Source of the DNA: Fimenecus sp045602655
GTDB taxonomy: Bacteria; Bacillota; Clostridia; Oscillospirales; Acutalibacteraceae
Reading direction: 5' to 3'
Assembly (NCBI GenBank): GCA_045602655.1
Contig: JAZSBY010000032.1
Coordinates: 1 to 35,060 of the forward strand
DNA: 35,060 bases
A program made the translations under genes and the position numbers. The stretch's first letter is position 1. Every line of letters starts with the position of its first letter. Shown here in pieces: positions 9,215 through 15,657 of the stretch. The notes below the pieces were generated by a model that saw nothing but the letters and a program-made list of their open reading frames with translations, searched no databases and had not been told where the DNA came from.

Positions 9215-9526
9215 ATGGCAGTAATTAAGGTTGATGTTAATAATTTTGCACAAGAGGTTTTAAAATCAGAAAAACCCGTGCTTCTCGATATGTATGCAGA
9301 TTGGTGCGGACCCTGTATGATGATGGCACCTGAAATTGAAGCCTTTGCAGAGGAAACAGAAAAAGTAAAGGTTTGTAAACTCAATGTGGATGAGGCAACA
9401 GAATTGGCAATCACATTTGGTGTAATGAGTATCCCAACGGTCCTTTTATTCGAAAACGGACAGGAAGTAAAACGCTTTGTCGGTGCAAAAGAAAAACATC
9501 AGATAGCGGAATTTGTAGGTGAATAA
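9215..9526 (+). CDS. trxA: Thioredoxin
   Basis: Small cytoplasmic dithiol reductant. The 103 residues are the standard length, with the active site WCGPC (C31, C34) and the cis-proline loop IPTVLLF near residue 74. The start codon directly follows the stop of the flavoprotein gene, and the strong ribosome site GGAAGGTGAG lies at 9201-9210 inside that gene. No thioredoxin reductase gene is in the window. A strong terminator ends the operon just downstream. Because the last gene of the operon carries the best ribosome site, thioredoxin may be made in excess of its neighbours (inference). Confidence 0.95.
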   Translation: MAVIKVDVNNFAQEVLKSEKPVLLDMYADWCGPCMMMAPEIEAFAEETEKVKVCKLNVDEATELAITFGVMSIPTVLLFENGQEVKRFVGAKEKHQIAEFVGE

Positions 9527-9527
9527 G

Positions 9528-9562
9528 AAAAATCCCAAGGAGAATTTTCCTTGGGATTTTTT
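9528..9562 (+). terminator. Rho-independent terminator after trxA
   Basis: AAAATCCCAAGG and CCTTGGGATTTT pair around an 8-base loop, followed by a run of T. It directly follows the trxA stop. 9563-9633 holds nothing else that I recognise. Confidence 0.92.
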
Positions 9563-9633
9563 ATGAATAATGATGAATTGAATAGAAAAATTGAATTTGT
9601 CGGTTTTTCTTTGATGCAGGTATTATTTTGCAT

Positions 9634-10131
9634 TTATTCCGCAACAACCTTAACTATCTCACCTACATAAACTCTGTGGAAATCGTTATTAGCATAGTTT
9701 TTCATTATTGTTCCATCAATAAAACCATCGGGTTTCATATCCTGATATGCTAATTTCTTAAGCACAATATTCACTTTTGCTTGTTCATATCCTATCGCAT
9801 TACCATAATCAACAGGCTTAAATCCTGTTTCAGCTATTTTGTCAATGTCACGACCCGATTTGCTACCACAAATGCCAAGTTCTTTTTTGTATTCGCCACC
9901 AAAGAAAGAAAGGGAAAAATAATCATTTTTCTCCATAAATTCGTAGGTGTATCTCTGAGGCCTTACAAAAACAAAGCAAACATCCTTGTTCCAGAGTTCA
10001 CCAATTCCACCCCAACTTACCGTCATTGTATTGAAATTGTCCTTTGTTCCTGCTGTAAGTAATGCCCAGTCGTTGCTAATCATTTTAACAAAATTGTCTT
10101 TGAGTTCTCTTACATTGATTTCTTTTTTCAT
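9634..10131 (-). CDS. Flavin reductase-like (FMN-binding split barrel) protein
   Basis: Member of the flavoredoxin / flavin reductase-like family that binds FMN in a split beta-barrel. Visible family traits are LLTAGTKDNFNTMTVSWGGIG (split over about residues 24-44), where T and S contact flavin, then the FVRPQRYTYEFM strand and SLSFFGG near residues 60-80. The 165 residues match the short members of the family. I chose the ATG at 10131 because AAGGA lies 9 bases upstream; an ATG at 10137 is only 3 bases from it. It is a single gene divergent from the XRE regulator. The donor and acceptor are unknown; it could be an electron carrier or a reductase of free flavin. Confidence 0.82.
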   Translation of the reverse strand: MKKEINVRELKDNFVKMISNDWALLTAGTKDNFNTMTVSWGGIGELWNKDVCFVFVRPQRYTYEFMEKNDYFSLSFFGGEYKKELGICGSKSGRDIDKIAETGFKPVDYGNAIGYEQAKVNIVLKKLAYQDMKPDGFIDGTIMKNYANNDFHRVYVGEIVKVVAE

Positions 10132-10224
10132 AGCCATCGTTCCTTAAAAAATATTATAGTAATTATATAATGAAAATCATAAAAATACAACAAAAACCGC
10201 AGATAAATACTGATTGTGTGCAAA

Positions 10225-10327
10225 TTGTCGAAAACTCTTGTCGAACTGTACAAATTTTGAGATGAAAGTTTGTATAGTTATTTTTATTCTACACCTTTCT
10301 TTAATTATGTTTTTGTGATAATATAAT
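10225..10327 (+). promoter_or_regulatory. Divergent control region with repeats and a -10 box upstream of the XRE/nth pair
   Basis: Between the two divergent genes I see an octamer TTGTCGAA repeated at 10225-10232 and 10238-10245, exactly 13 bases apart. There is also an interrupted inverted repeat, AACTGTACAAA (10244-10254) and TTTGTATAGTT (10269-10279), matching at 10 of 11 positions. A TATAAT box lies at 10322-10327 with no good -35. These repeats could be operators for the neighbouring XRE protein; that is inference. Confidence 0.4.
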
Positions 10328-10379
10328 AGCACTATTTTCAGCCATGTTGTGATGTGGCGTGTTTGAAGGATGTAAGATA

Positions 10380-10604
10380 ATGGAATTCAGTGAAAGATTA
10401 AAGTATCTAAGATGCTCTAAAATTCCTACTATAACTCAAAAGGATTTGGCAAATGCCATCGGTGTTACTCAAAGAAAAATATCTTTTATGGAAACCGGCA
10501 CAACAGAGCCATCATTAAAGGATATTAAAGCACTTTGTAAGTATTTCAGCGTTTCTGCCGATTATCTTCTTGGGTTGCCTAAAAATATGAACTTTCCGGA
10601 GTAG
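10380..10604 (+). CDS. XRE-family helix-turn-helix regulator
   Basis: Small DNA-binding protein of 74 residues that consists of little more than one Cro/C1-type helix-turn-helix. The fold is visible as ITQKDLANAIGVTQRKISFMETG (split over about residues 18-40), then the trailing helices EPSLKDIKALCKYFSVSADYLLG. No extra ligand domain is present. GAAGGA (10365-10370) lies 9 bases before the ATG at 10380; a GTG at 10359 would swallow this site, so I reject it. The stop is 3 bases before the endonuclease III gene, so the two are co-transcribed. Whether it controls nth, itself or the divergent flavin gene cannot be decided from sequence. Confidence 0.85.
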   Translation: MEFSERLKYLRCSKIPTITQKDLANAIGVTQRKISFMETGTTEPSLKDIKALCKYFSVSADYLLGLPKNMNFPE

Positions 10605-10607
10605 TAT

Positions 10608-11234
10608 ATGACAAAAAAAGAGCGTGCAATACTTCTTATTGAGGGTTTAAAAAAAGAATATCCCGATGCAATTTGTTCATTGACTGCTGATAATCCCTTT
10701 GAATTGCTTGTGGCAACAAGGCTTTCTGCACAGTGTACGGATGCTAGGGTTAATCTTGTTACACCTGCACTTTTCAGCAAATACAGGACTCTTGATGATT
10801 ATGTAAATGCTGATGTTAAGGATATTGAGGATATTATCCACTCTTGCGGATTTTATCACGGAAAAGCTCGTGATATTATTGAAATGGCAAGGGGAGTCCG
10901 TGACCGTTTCGGTGGGGTAGTACCCGATAATATTGAAGACCTTACTTCCCTGCAGGGAGTTGGCAGAAAAACAGCCAATTTAATTGTTGGAGATGTCTAT
11001 AAGAAACCTGCCGTTGTGGCAGATACACATTTAATAAGACTTACTAACAGAATGGGGCTTGTAAACACAAAGGACCCCAAAAAAGTTGAAATGGAGTTAA
11101 AGAAAATTCTTCCGCCTGAGGAGAGTAACGATTTTTGTCATCGTGCAGTCCTCCACGGCAGAGCGGTATGCACAGCACGAAAAGCGAATTGTGAAAATTG
11201 CTCATTAAATGATGTGTGTAAAAAGATAATATAG
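10608..11234 (+). CDS. nth: Endonuclease III (DNA glycosylase/AP lyase)
   Basis: Base-excision repair enzyme that removes oxidised pyrimidines and cuts at abasic sites. The helix-hairpin-helix LQGVGRKTAN contains the catalytic lysine K121, and VADTH carries the catalytic aspartate D139. The C-terminal 4Fe-4S ligands C188, C195, C198 and C204 follow the exact C-x6-C-x2-C-x5-C spacing. The 208 residues equal the usual length. It lies 3 bases after an XRE regulator gene and has only a poor ribosome site of its own, so translation may depend on coupling to the regulator. Confidence 0.96.
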   Translation: MTKKERAILLIEGLKKEYPDAICSLTADNPFELLVATRLSAQCTDARVNLVTPALFSKYRTLDDYVNADVKDIEDIIHSCGFYHGKARDIIEMARGVRDRFGGVVPDNIEDLTSLQGVGRKTANLIVGDVYKKPAVVADTHLIRLTNRMGLVNTKDPKKVEMELKKILPPEESNDFCHRAVLHGRAVCTARKANCENCSLNDVCKKII

Positions 11235-11249
11235 TTTTGGGTATAGTAA

Positions 11250-11281
11250 AAGCCTCACAAAGCCGATGCCTTGTGAGGCTT
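11250..11281. terminator. Bidirectional terminator between nth and nanA
   Basis: AAGCCTCACAA pairs with TTGTGAGGCTT around a 10-base loop. T-rich sequence follows on both sides (TTTTAC on the minus strand), so it can end both convergent genes. Confidence 0.85.
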
Positions 11282-11287
11282 GTTTGA

Positions 11288-12214
11288 TTATTTAACCCAT
11301 TTTGCAACGGCTGTTTCAACAAGTTCTACAACCTTGTCAACGATTGCTTCGTCACCGTCCTGGAGATTGAGAAGTGGTTCTCTTACACCACCCAGCTGGA
11401 GTCCTGCTCTCTTTTTAAGAGCAGCCTTTGCTGTTGCGTACATATTGCCCTTAGTACTGCACATTGTGTAAATAACCTCGTTGATGTCGTCCTGCAATTT
11501 ATATGCTTCTTTAACATCACCGGCTTTAATCATATTGTTAAGGGTAACAAAAAGTTCAGGCATAACACCATAAGTACCACCGATGCCACCTTCTGCACCA
11601 ATCATACGACCACCGATAAACTGTTCGTCAGGACCGTTGAAAATAACAACTTCACGGTTGTTGAGTGCTGCCTGACGACGGAACATCTGAATGTCCTGAA
11701 TCGGCATTGATGAGTTCTTAACACCAATTACTCTTGGATTTTTAAGCATTTCATCAAACAATGGCATTGTAAGTGCAACACCTGCAAGCTGTGGAATGTT
11801 GTAAATAACATAATCTGTATTTGGTGCTGCTGCAGAAATATCGTTCCAGTATTTTGCAATAGCTTTTTCAGGAAGTCTGAAATAAATTGGGGGGATTGTT
11901 GCGATAGCATCAACACCAAGGCTTTCAGCGTGACGAGCAAGCTCACAACTGTCCTTTGTATTGTTACAAGCAACATGAGCAATAATTGTAATTCTGCCCT
12001 TATTTGCTTCCATAACTGCCTCAAGTGTCTTTTTTCTGTCTTCAACACTTAAATAAATACATTCACCTGATGAACCGCCAACATAAAGGCCGTCAACACC
12101 TTTTTCAATAAGGAATTCAACTAATGCCTTTGTTCCGTCAACTGAAACATCACCATTTTCGTCATAACAAGCATAAAACGCCGGGATAACACCCTTGTAT
12201 TTTTCAAGACTCAT
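11288..12214 (-). CDS. nanA: N-acetylneuraminate lyase (DapA/NanA superfamily)
   Basis: Class I aldolase that splits N-acetylneuraminate into N-acetylmannosamine and pyruvate. In 308 residues the key sites fall almost where they do in E. coli NanA: GSSGE at 47-51 (carboxylate binding), Y138 in YNIP, and the Schiff-base lysine K166 in GVKNSS. The AGE epimerase gene lies immediately upstream (5-base gap), and this supports a sialic acid role rather than dihydrodipicolinate synthase or another family aldolase. The ribosome site AGAGG lies inside the end of the epimerase gene. No sialic acid transporter or sialidase lies in the window. A different 2-keto-3-deoxy sugar acid substrate is possible but less likely. 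Confidence 0.85.
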   Translation of the reverse strand: MSLEKYKGVIPAFYACYDENGDVSVDGTKALVEFLIEKGVDGLYVGGSSGECIYLSVEDRKKTLEAVMEANKGRITIIAHVACNNTKDSCELARHAESLGVDAIATIPPIYFRLPEKAIAKYWNDISAAAPNTDYVIYNIPQLAGVALTMPLFDEMLKNPRVIGVKNSSMPIQDIQMFRRQAALNNREVVIFNGPDEQFIGGRMIGAEGGIGGTYGVMPELFVTLNNMIKAGDVKEAYKLQDDINEVIYTMCSTKGNMYATAKAALKKRAGLQLGGVREPLLNLQDGDEAIVDKVVELVETAVAKWVK

Positions 12215-12219
12215 TTTAA

Positions 12220-13416
12220 TTAACCTCTTTCTTCAATTTCTTTCATCATCTGGTCAAGCATAATAAGACAGCGTGGCACATGGAAAGGTCCTTTAAATGT
12301 TGAACCGATACAAGCAGGGAGAGTAGGATTACCGTCACGACGAAGATAACCGTACCATTCACCACATGGTGCTACTGCGAAATGGTCCTTTGTATAGTTG
12401 AACAGCTGATTAAATATTTTAAGATATTTTTCATCGTTTGTATCTCTGTATATCATCAAAGATGCAATAAGAGCCTCATTGTGTGGCCACCAGAGTTTCA
12501 TATCGTGTTCGTAAGCCTCAGGTGGGTTGCCAAGGCAGTCAAAGAAATAGAGAATACCGCCAAAATCCTTGTCCCAGCCCTTTTCAAATGCCATATCAAA
12601 AATTTCAATAGCTTTTTTATGTAATTCCTTGTCACCTGTCTGATTTGCTCTTTCCATAAGGAACCAGCTGCATTCAATGTCGTGACCGGGATTAACAACT
12701 CGTCCTTCTGTAATGTTAAGACGAGGTGTACCGTCAAGAGAAACACTCTCAAGAGTACAACCTAAATCTTTCTTAACGTGATATTTGAAAATATCAGCAA
12801 CACATTCATCTGCACGGCTGTTGTAAAGGTCAGCATTTTCAGGGTCAACACGAAGAAGCACGGATGTAACATTGAGTAAAATCATTGGAATACCAAGTGC
12901 ACGACCTGTACGAGTTTCAGGTTCAGTCTTTGGACCAAGACCTGTCGGGTCAGCCATACCGTGATTAAGATTCCAATACATATCGTATGCTTTTCTTGCT
13001 CTCTCCAAATGCTCTTTCTCGCCTGTGATGCCGTAATATTCAGCATTTGCGATACAATAAAATGCCTCTGAATAGCAATATCTTCTCTGACGAAGTGGTT
13101 TGCCATCTTCTGTAACCGTAAAATAGAGTCTGCCGTCAGCATTTTTGTTTACACAGTAGTTTTCAAGGAAATCAAGACAACTCTTTGACGCATCAAGCCA
13201 TTCCTGCTTTACACCGTAAACATGGCAAAGATATGAAAAAATCCATCCGCATCTTCCCTGCATCCACACGCTTTTGTCAGTTGAAAAAACTTTTCCGTTT
13301 TTATCAAGACAAGTGTAAACGCCACCGTGAACTTTATCCATACCATTCTGAAGCCAGAAATCGGCAACACTGTTGAGTTCGTCTAAAACCCATTGTCTTT
13401 GTTCTTGAAGGTTCAT
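12220..13416 (-). CDS. N-acylglucosamine 2-epimerase (AGE/RenBP family)
   Basis: Interconverts N-acetylmannosamine and N-acetylglucosamine in the cytoplasm. The 398 residues have the alpha/alpha-barrel pattern of the family. Conserved phrases include MQGRCGWIFSYL (about residue 55), NPGHDIECSWFLM (about 240) and LWWPHNEALIASLM (about 300), which carry the catalytic histidines. I use the ATG at 13416, as AGGTG lies 7 bases before it; a GTG at 13425 is part of that ribosome site. It is the first gene of a two-gene operon with nanA and has its own promoter. This bypasses the NanE/NanK route: sialic acid goes to ManNAc and then to unphosphorylated GlcNAc, which needs a separate kinase not seen here. 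Confidence 0.88.
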   Translation of the reverse strand: MNLQEQRQWVLDELNSVADFWLQNGMDKVHGGVYTCLDKNGKVFSTDKSVWMQGRCGWIFSYLCHVYGVKQEWLDASKSCLDFLENYCVNKNADGRLYFTVTEDGKPLRQRRYCYSEAFYCIANAEYYGITGEKEHLERARKAYDMYWNLNHGMADPTGLGPKTEPETRTGRALGIPMILLNVTSVLLRVDPENADLYNSRADECVADIFKYHVKKDLGCTLESVSLDGTPRLNITEGRVVNPGHDIECSWFLMERANQTGDKELHKKAIEIFDMAFEKGWDKDFGGILYFFDCLGNPPEAYEHDMKLWWPHNEALIASLMIYRDTNDEKYLKIFNQLFNYTKDHFAVAPCGEWYGYLRRDGNPTLPACIGSTFKGPFHVPRCLIMLDQMMKEIEERG

Positions 13417-13452
13417 ATTTTTCACCTCATAAAATCAATAAAATATAAAGAA

Positions 13453-13481
13453 ATTGTAGCACATAAAAAATGCTTTGTAAA
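13453..13481 (-). promoter_or_regulatory. Promoter of the epimerase/nanA operon
   Basis: On the minus strand TTTACA (13476-13481) and TACAAT (13453-13458) are 17 bases apart, five of six consensus bases each. The -10 box is 36 bases before the start codon. I see no catabolite-repression palindrome next to it. Confidence 0.75.
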
Positions 13482-13559
13482 GAAAGAGTAGCAAAAAATA
13501 CCATTTTTTATAAGTGTAATATTTTTTTTGAAAAAGTTAAAATTATTTGTAAAAAGATG

Positions 13560-13588
13560 TTGACAAAACAAAACTCTTATATTATAAT
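13560..13588 (+). promoter_or_regulatory. Consensus promoter of the tRNA-Met/tRNA-Glu unit
   Basis: A perfect TTGACA (13560-13565) and a perfect TATAAT (13583-13588) with the ideal 17-base spacer. Transcription should begin near 13595. A short GCCGT/ACGGC hairpin (13594-13607) lies just before the first tRNA. Confidence 0.92.
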
Positions 13589-13616
13589 AACAAAGCCGTC
13601 AATACGGCGGCTACAT

Positions 13617-13693
13617 GGCGGCATAGCTTAGTTGGCTAGAGCGTCCGGTTCATACCCGGAAGGTCACAGGTTCAAGTCCCGTTGCCGCTACCA
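13617..13693 (+). tRNA. tRNA-Met (anticodon CAT), elongator type
   Basis: All arms fold: acceptor GGCGGCA/TGCCGCT with a G-U first pair, D-arm, anticodon stem TCCGG/CCGGA with loop TTCATAC, and T-loop TTCAAGT. CCA is encoded. The anticodon stem lacks the three G-C pairs of initiator tRNA, and the whole closely resembles the elongator tRNA-Met of Bacillus subtilis as I recall it. tRNA-Ile with a lysidine-modified CAT anticodon is the main alternative. The T-stem (ACAGG/CCCGT) has an A-C mismatch at its middle pair. Confidence 0.93.
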
Positions 13694-13698
13694 AATAT

Positions 13699-13773
13699 GG
13701 CCCGGTGGTCAAGCGGTTAAGACACCGCCCTTTCACGGCGGTAACACGGGTTCGATTCCCGTCCGGGTCACCA
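13699..13773 (+). tRNA. tRNA-Glu (anticodon TTC)
   Basis: Acceptor GGCCCGG/CCGGGTC, anticodon stem CCGCC/GGCGG with loop CTTTCAC, T-arm CGGGTTCGATTCCCG and an encoded CCA end. It lies 5 bases after tRNA-Met and shares its promoter. Its 3' end is repeated 193 bases downstream. Confidence 0.96.
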
Positions 13774-13788
13774 TAGTAACAGTCCACA
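13752..13788 (+). repeat. Direct repeat, copy 1 (within tRNA-Glu and its terminator)
   Basis: A 37-base stretch running from the T-loop of tRNA-Glu through CCA into the first arm of the terminator hairpin. It recurs without a mismatch at 13945-13981. Confidence 0.95.
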
Positions 13789-13806
13789 AGATGGACTGTT
13801 ATTTTT
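13778..13806 (+). terminator. Terminator of the tRNA unit
   Basis: AACAGTCCA pairs with TGGACTGTT around a 5-base loop, followed by ATTTTTT. It starts 5 bases after the CCA end of tRNA-Glu. Confidence 0.9.
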
Positions 13807-13826
13807 TGTTTTAGTTAATGATAAAA

Positions 13827-13840
13827 GAATCGAACCCGTG
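13827..13840 (-). repeat. Inverted copy of the tRNA-Glu T-arm
   Basis: GAATCGAACCCGTG is the exact reverse complement of 13745-13758 in tRNA-Glu. Fourteen bases is short, but the position between two direct copies makes chance less likely. Confidence 0.6.
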
Positions 13841-13857
13841 AGGGTTTTGGCGTTAAG

Positions 13858-13881
13858 AAAACAATCCGGTGGATTGTTTTT
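13858..13881. terminator. Terminator-like hairpin between the tRNA-Glu repeats
   Basis: AAAACAATCC and GGATTGTTTT form a perfect 10-base stem with a 3-base loop and end in T. It resembles the hairpins at 13778 and 13971 (ACARTCC...GGAYTGT), so the three may have a common origin. No gene leads into it. Confidence 0.6.
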
Positions 13882-13895
13882 AGACAAAAGTGGTG

Positions 13896-13937
13896 AAGGC
13901 GTGAGCCGAGCCGTTAGTATGCAAGGCGAAGCCGAAG
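13896..13937 (+). repeat. GC-rich degenerate tandem repeat next to the tRNA copy
   Basis: AAGGCGTGAGCCGAG (13896-13910) and AAGGCGAAGCCGAAG (13923-13937) are near-copies in a stretch much richer in G and C than its surroundings. It may be part of a small dispersed repeat; I cannot name the family. Confidence 0.45.
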
Positions 13938-13944
13938 CAGACGG

Positions 13945-13981
13945 TCGATTCCCGTCCGGGTCACCATAGTAACAGTCCACA
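13945..13981 (+). repeat. Direct repeat, copy 2: tRNA-Glu 3'-end remnant
   Basis: Identical over 37 bases to 13752-13788: T-loop onward, 3' acceptor strand and CCA, then the start of a terminator hairpin. The 5' half of the tRNA is absent, so it is not a functional tRNA. Confidence 0.92.
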
Positions 13982-14001
13982 TAGTGGGCTGTTATTTTTT
14001 T
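13971..14001 (+). terminator. Second copy of the tRNA terminator
   Basis: AACAGTCCAC and GTGGGCTGTT pair around ATA, followed by A and seven T. It has diverged from the first terminator in the loop but keeps base pairing through one G-U. It lies just before the convergent end of the PBP gene. Confidence 0.75.
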
Positions 14002-14010
14002 GTGAACTAA

Positions 14011-15606
14011 CTATTCTTCCAACTGCAATATGTTTTCTGAAATTTCTTTAAACACGGGAGCACAATCGTTAGCTCCTGAAATTCCATCCTCCTTGAAGAT
14101 GGTAACAACATAGTTTTTTTCATTTGCTGTGAAATATCCGCAAAACCAAGTGTGGTTGATTTCCCTGCCATTTTCATACCGACCGCTTTGAGCAGTCGCA
14201 GTTTTTCCACGATTTGAAATGAGTGCAGAAAAAGCCTTGCTTCCGTTACCGTTGGTAACAACACTTTTCAAATAAGAGTCAATTTTCTCTGCTGTTGTGC
14301 TGTTTATTATTCTGTACCTTTCAGGAAGTTTCACCATTTGAATTGCATTTCCGTTTTCATCAATAATTGCTTTCATAAGGGTTGGCGGACGATAAAAACC
14401 ACCGCTTGCGAAAACGGAATACGCAACCGCCATTTGCAGTGGGCTTGCTAACAAATCGCCCTGACCAAAAGAGAGATTAGCAAGTGATTGTGGCGATTTT
14501 ACAGTATCCGTAGTAGGGAGATTTCCACCATTCAGATTGAAATTGTCTGCCAACTCAACTTCTTTTCCGAAGCCGAAGTCAGAACATAATGAAATGATTT
14601 TATCCACTCCGATTTTCTGCCCGAGGGCGATAAAATATGTGTTACATGACTTTTCCATAGCAGTTCTCATATTAACTTCGTCGTGAGCAGTGTGATTACT
14701 GCAATTAAAGCTATGATTTCCAATCCTTATAGTACCTGTACAGTTGTGACTGAGATTGATGTTGCTTTCAATCCCTGCTGCAGCGACGAAAGGCTTGAAA
14801 ATTGACCCCACAGCATAGGGTGTGATGGCACGGTTTATAAAGGGCTCTCCCTTTTCATTAAGATTAGCACCTACATTCTTAGGATTAAACACGGGAATGG
14901 ATGCTGATGCTAAAATTTCATTTGTGCTCCCATCTAGAATTACAACTGCCCCCTTGTTGATATTGTTATTTTCAAGGGCATTTTCTGCAATTCTCTGAAT
15001 TCGCAAATCAGTGGTCAACTGAATTCCTGCAGGGGATAGGTAGTTTTCATTTTTAACACTTATTCCCTCACCAAAAAGCACATTCCCAAGGGCATCAACA
15101 CTCCATATAGCCTTTAATTTGCCACTTTGACGGTCTAAAAGCGAATTGTATGCTTTTTCAAGGCCCATAACTCCCATGCCATTTTCGTCGAGATGACCCA
15201 TCAGATGCACCATTGGCTGGTTTTCTGCGTAACGATTTGTAATATGAAAAGATTTTATATCATTTTTGTTAAACTCAACAGAGGTTTTAAAAATTCCGAT
15301 TTTGCCATCTTGTAAGGTACTGTATAAAGCCTTTTTGTCACTCTCAGGGGCATAAATGTTAATGAAGTTCAGGGAGTTGACAGTTGGCAGACACACAGCA
15401 AAATTTTCGCTTTCGCAATTCACGATTTTATCCATATTCCTGTCATAAATCATACCTCTTGAGGTGCTGAGAATATGGGATTTTGTGCTTTGAGAGTTTT
15501 CCACAGCTTTATTATCCATATCTGCAATAATAATCCCGAGGTTTACTATAAGCAGTCCTAAAAAAATGCAAAGAGTAAAAAATGCGAGATAAGTCCTTTT
15601 AAACAT
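14011..15606 (-). CDS. Class B penicillin-binding protein (transpeptidase) with a KTA motif
   Basis: Peptidoglycan D,D-transpeptidase anchored by one N-terminal membrane segment (about residues 7-29). The N-terminal dimerisation region starts at SRGMIYDRN (49-57). The transpeptidase domain shows the SxxK motif SIFK (S268, K271), the SxN motif SCN (320-322), and the third motif as KTA (K468-A470) where nearly all family members have KTG. The 531 residues are short for PBP2 or SpoVD, and no PASTA domain follows. Its ribosome site GGTGAT lies inside the 3' arm of a hairpin with a T run just before the ATG. The PAP2 gene is directly upstream. It could serve elongation or sporulation; I cannot choose between them. 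Confidence 0.87.
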   Translation of the reverse strand: MFKRTYLAFFTLCIFLGLLIVNLGIIIADMDNKAVENSQSTKSHILSTSRGMIYDRNMDKIVNCESENFAVCLPTVNSLNFINIYAPESDKKALYSTLQDGKIGIFKTSVEFNKNDIKSFHITNRYAENQPMVHLMGHLDENGMGVMGLEKAYNSLLDRQSGKLKAIWSVDALGNVLFGEGISVKNENYLSPAGIQLTTDLRIQRIAENALENNNINKGAVVILDGSTNEILASASIPVFNPKNVGANLNEKGEPFINRAITPYAVGSIFKPFVAAAGIESNINLSHNCTGTIRIGNHSFNCSNHTAHDEVNMRTAMEKSCNTYFIALGQKIGVDKIISLCSDFGFGKEVELADNFNLNGGNLPTTDTVKSPQSLANLSFGQGDLLASPLQMAVAYSVFASGGFYRPPTLMKAIIDENGNAIQMVKLPERYRIINSTTAEKIDSYLKSVVTNGNGSKAFSALISNRGKTATAQSGRYENGREINHTWFCGYFTANEKNYVVTIFKEDGISGANDCAPVFKEISENILQLEE

Positions 15607-15643
15607 AAAAAATCACCCGTGTTGAGTTTTGACACGAGTGATT
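15607..15643 (-). terminator. Terminator-like hairpin between PAP2 and the PBP gene, covering the PBP ribosome site
   Basis: On the minus strand AATCACTCGTGT and ACACGGGTGATT form a 12-base stem with one G-T pair and a 9-base loop. A run of T follows that abuts the PBP start codon. It may end the PAP2 transcript or hide the GGTGAT ribosome site of the PBP gene. Confidence 0.75.
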
Positions 15644-15657
15644 ATTTTTAAACTGTT

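Noticed and set aside
11288..12214. Dihydrodipicolinate synthase (dapA)
   Set aside because: The family is shared, but the GSSGE/YNIP/GVKNSS pattern at NanA positions and the adjacent AGE epimerase favour the sialic acid lyase; no lysine-pathway genes lie near.
13617..13693. Initiator tRNA-fMet
   Set aside because: The anticodon stem lacks the three consecutive G-C pairs typical of initiator tRNAs, and the acceptor end is paired at position 1-72 (G-U).
13632..13814. A 60-codon open frame over the two tRNA genes
   Set aside because: It is made of tRNA sequence; both tRNAs fold fully.
13752..13981. attL/attR of an integrated element at tRNA-Glu
   Set aside because: The two copies are only 193 bases apart, with no integrase or cargo between them; a scar remains possible, but not a present element.
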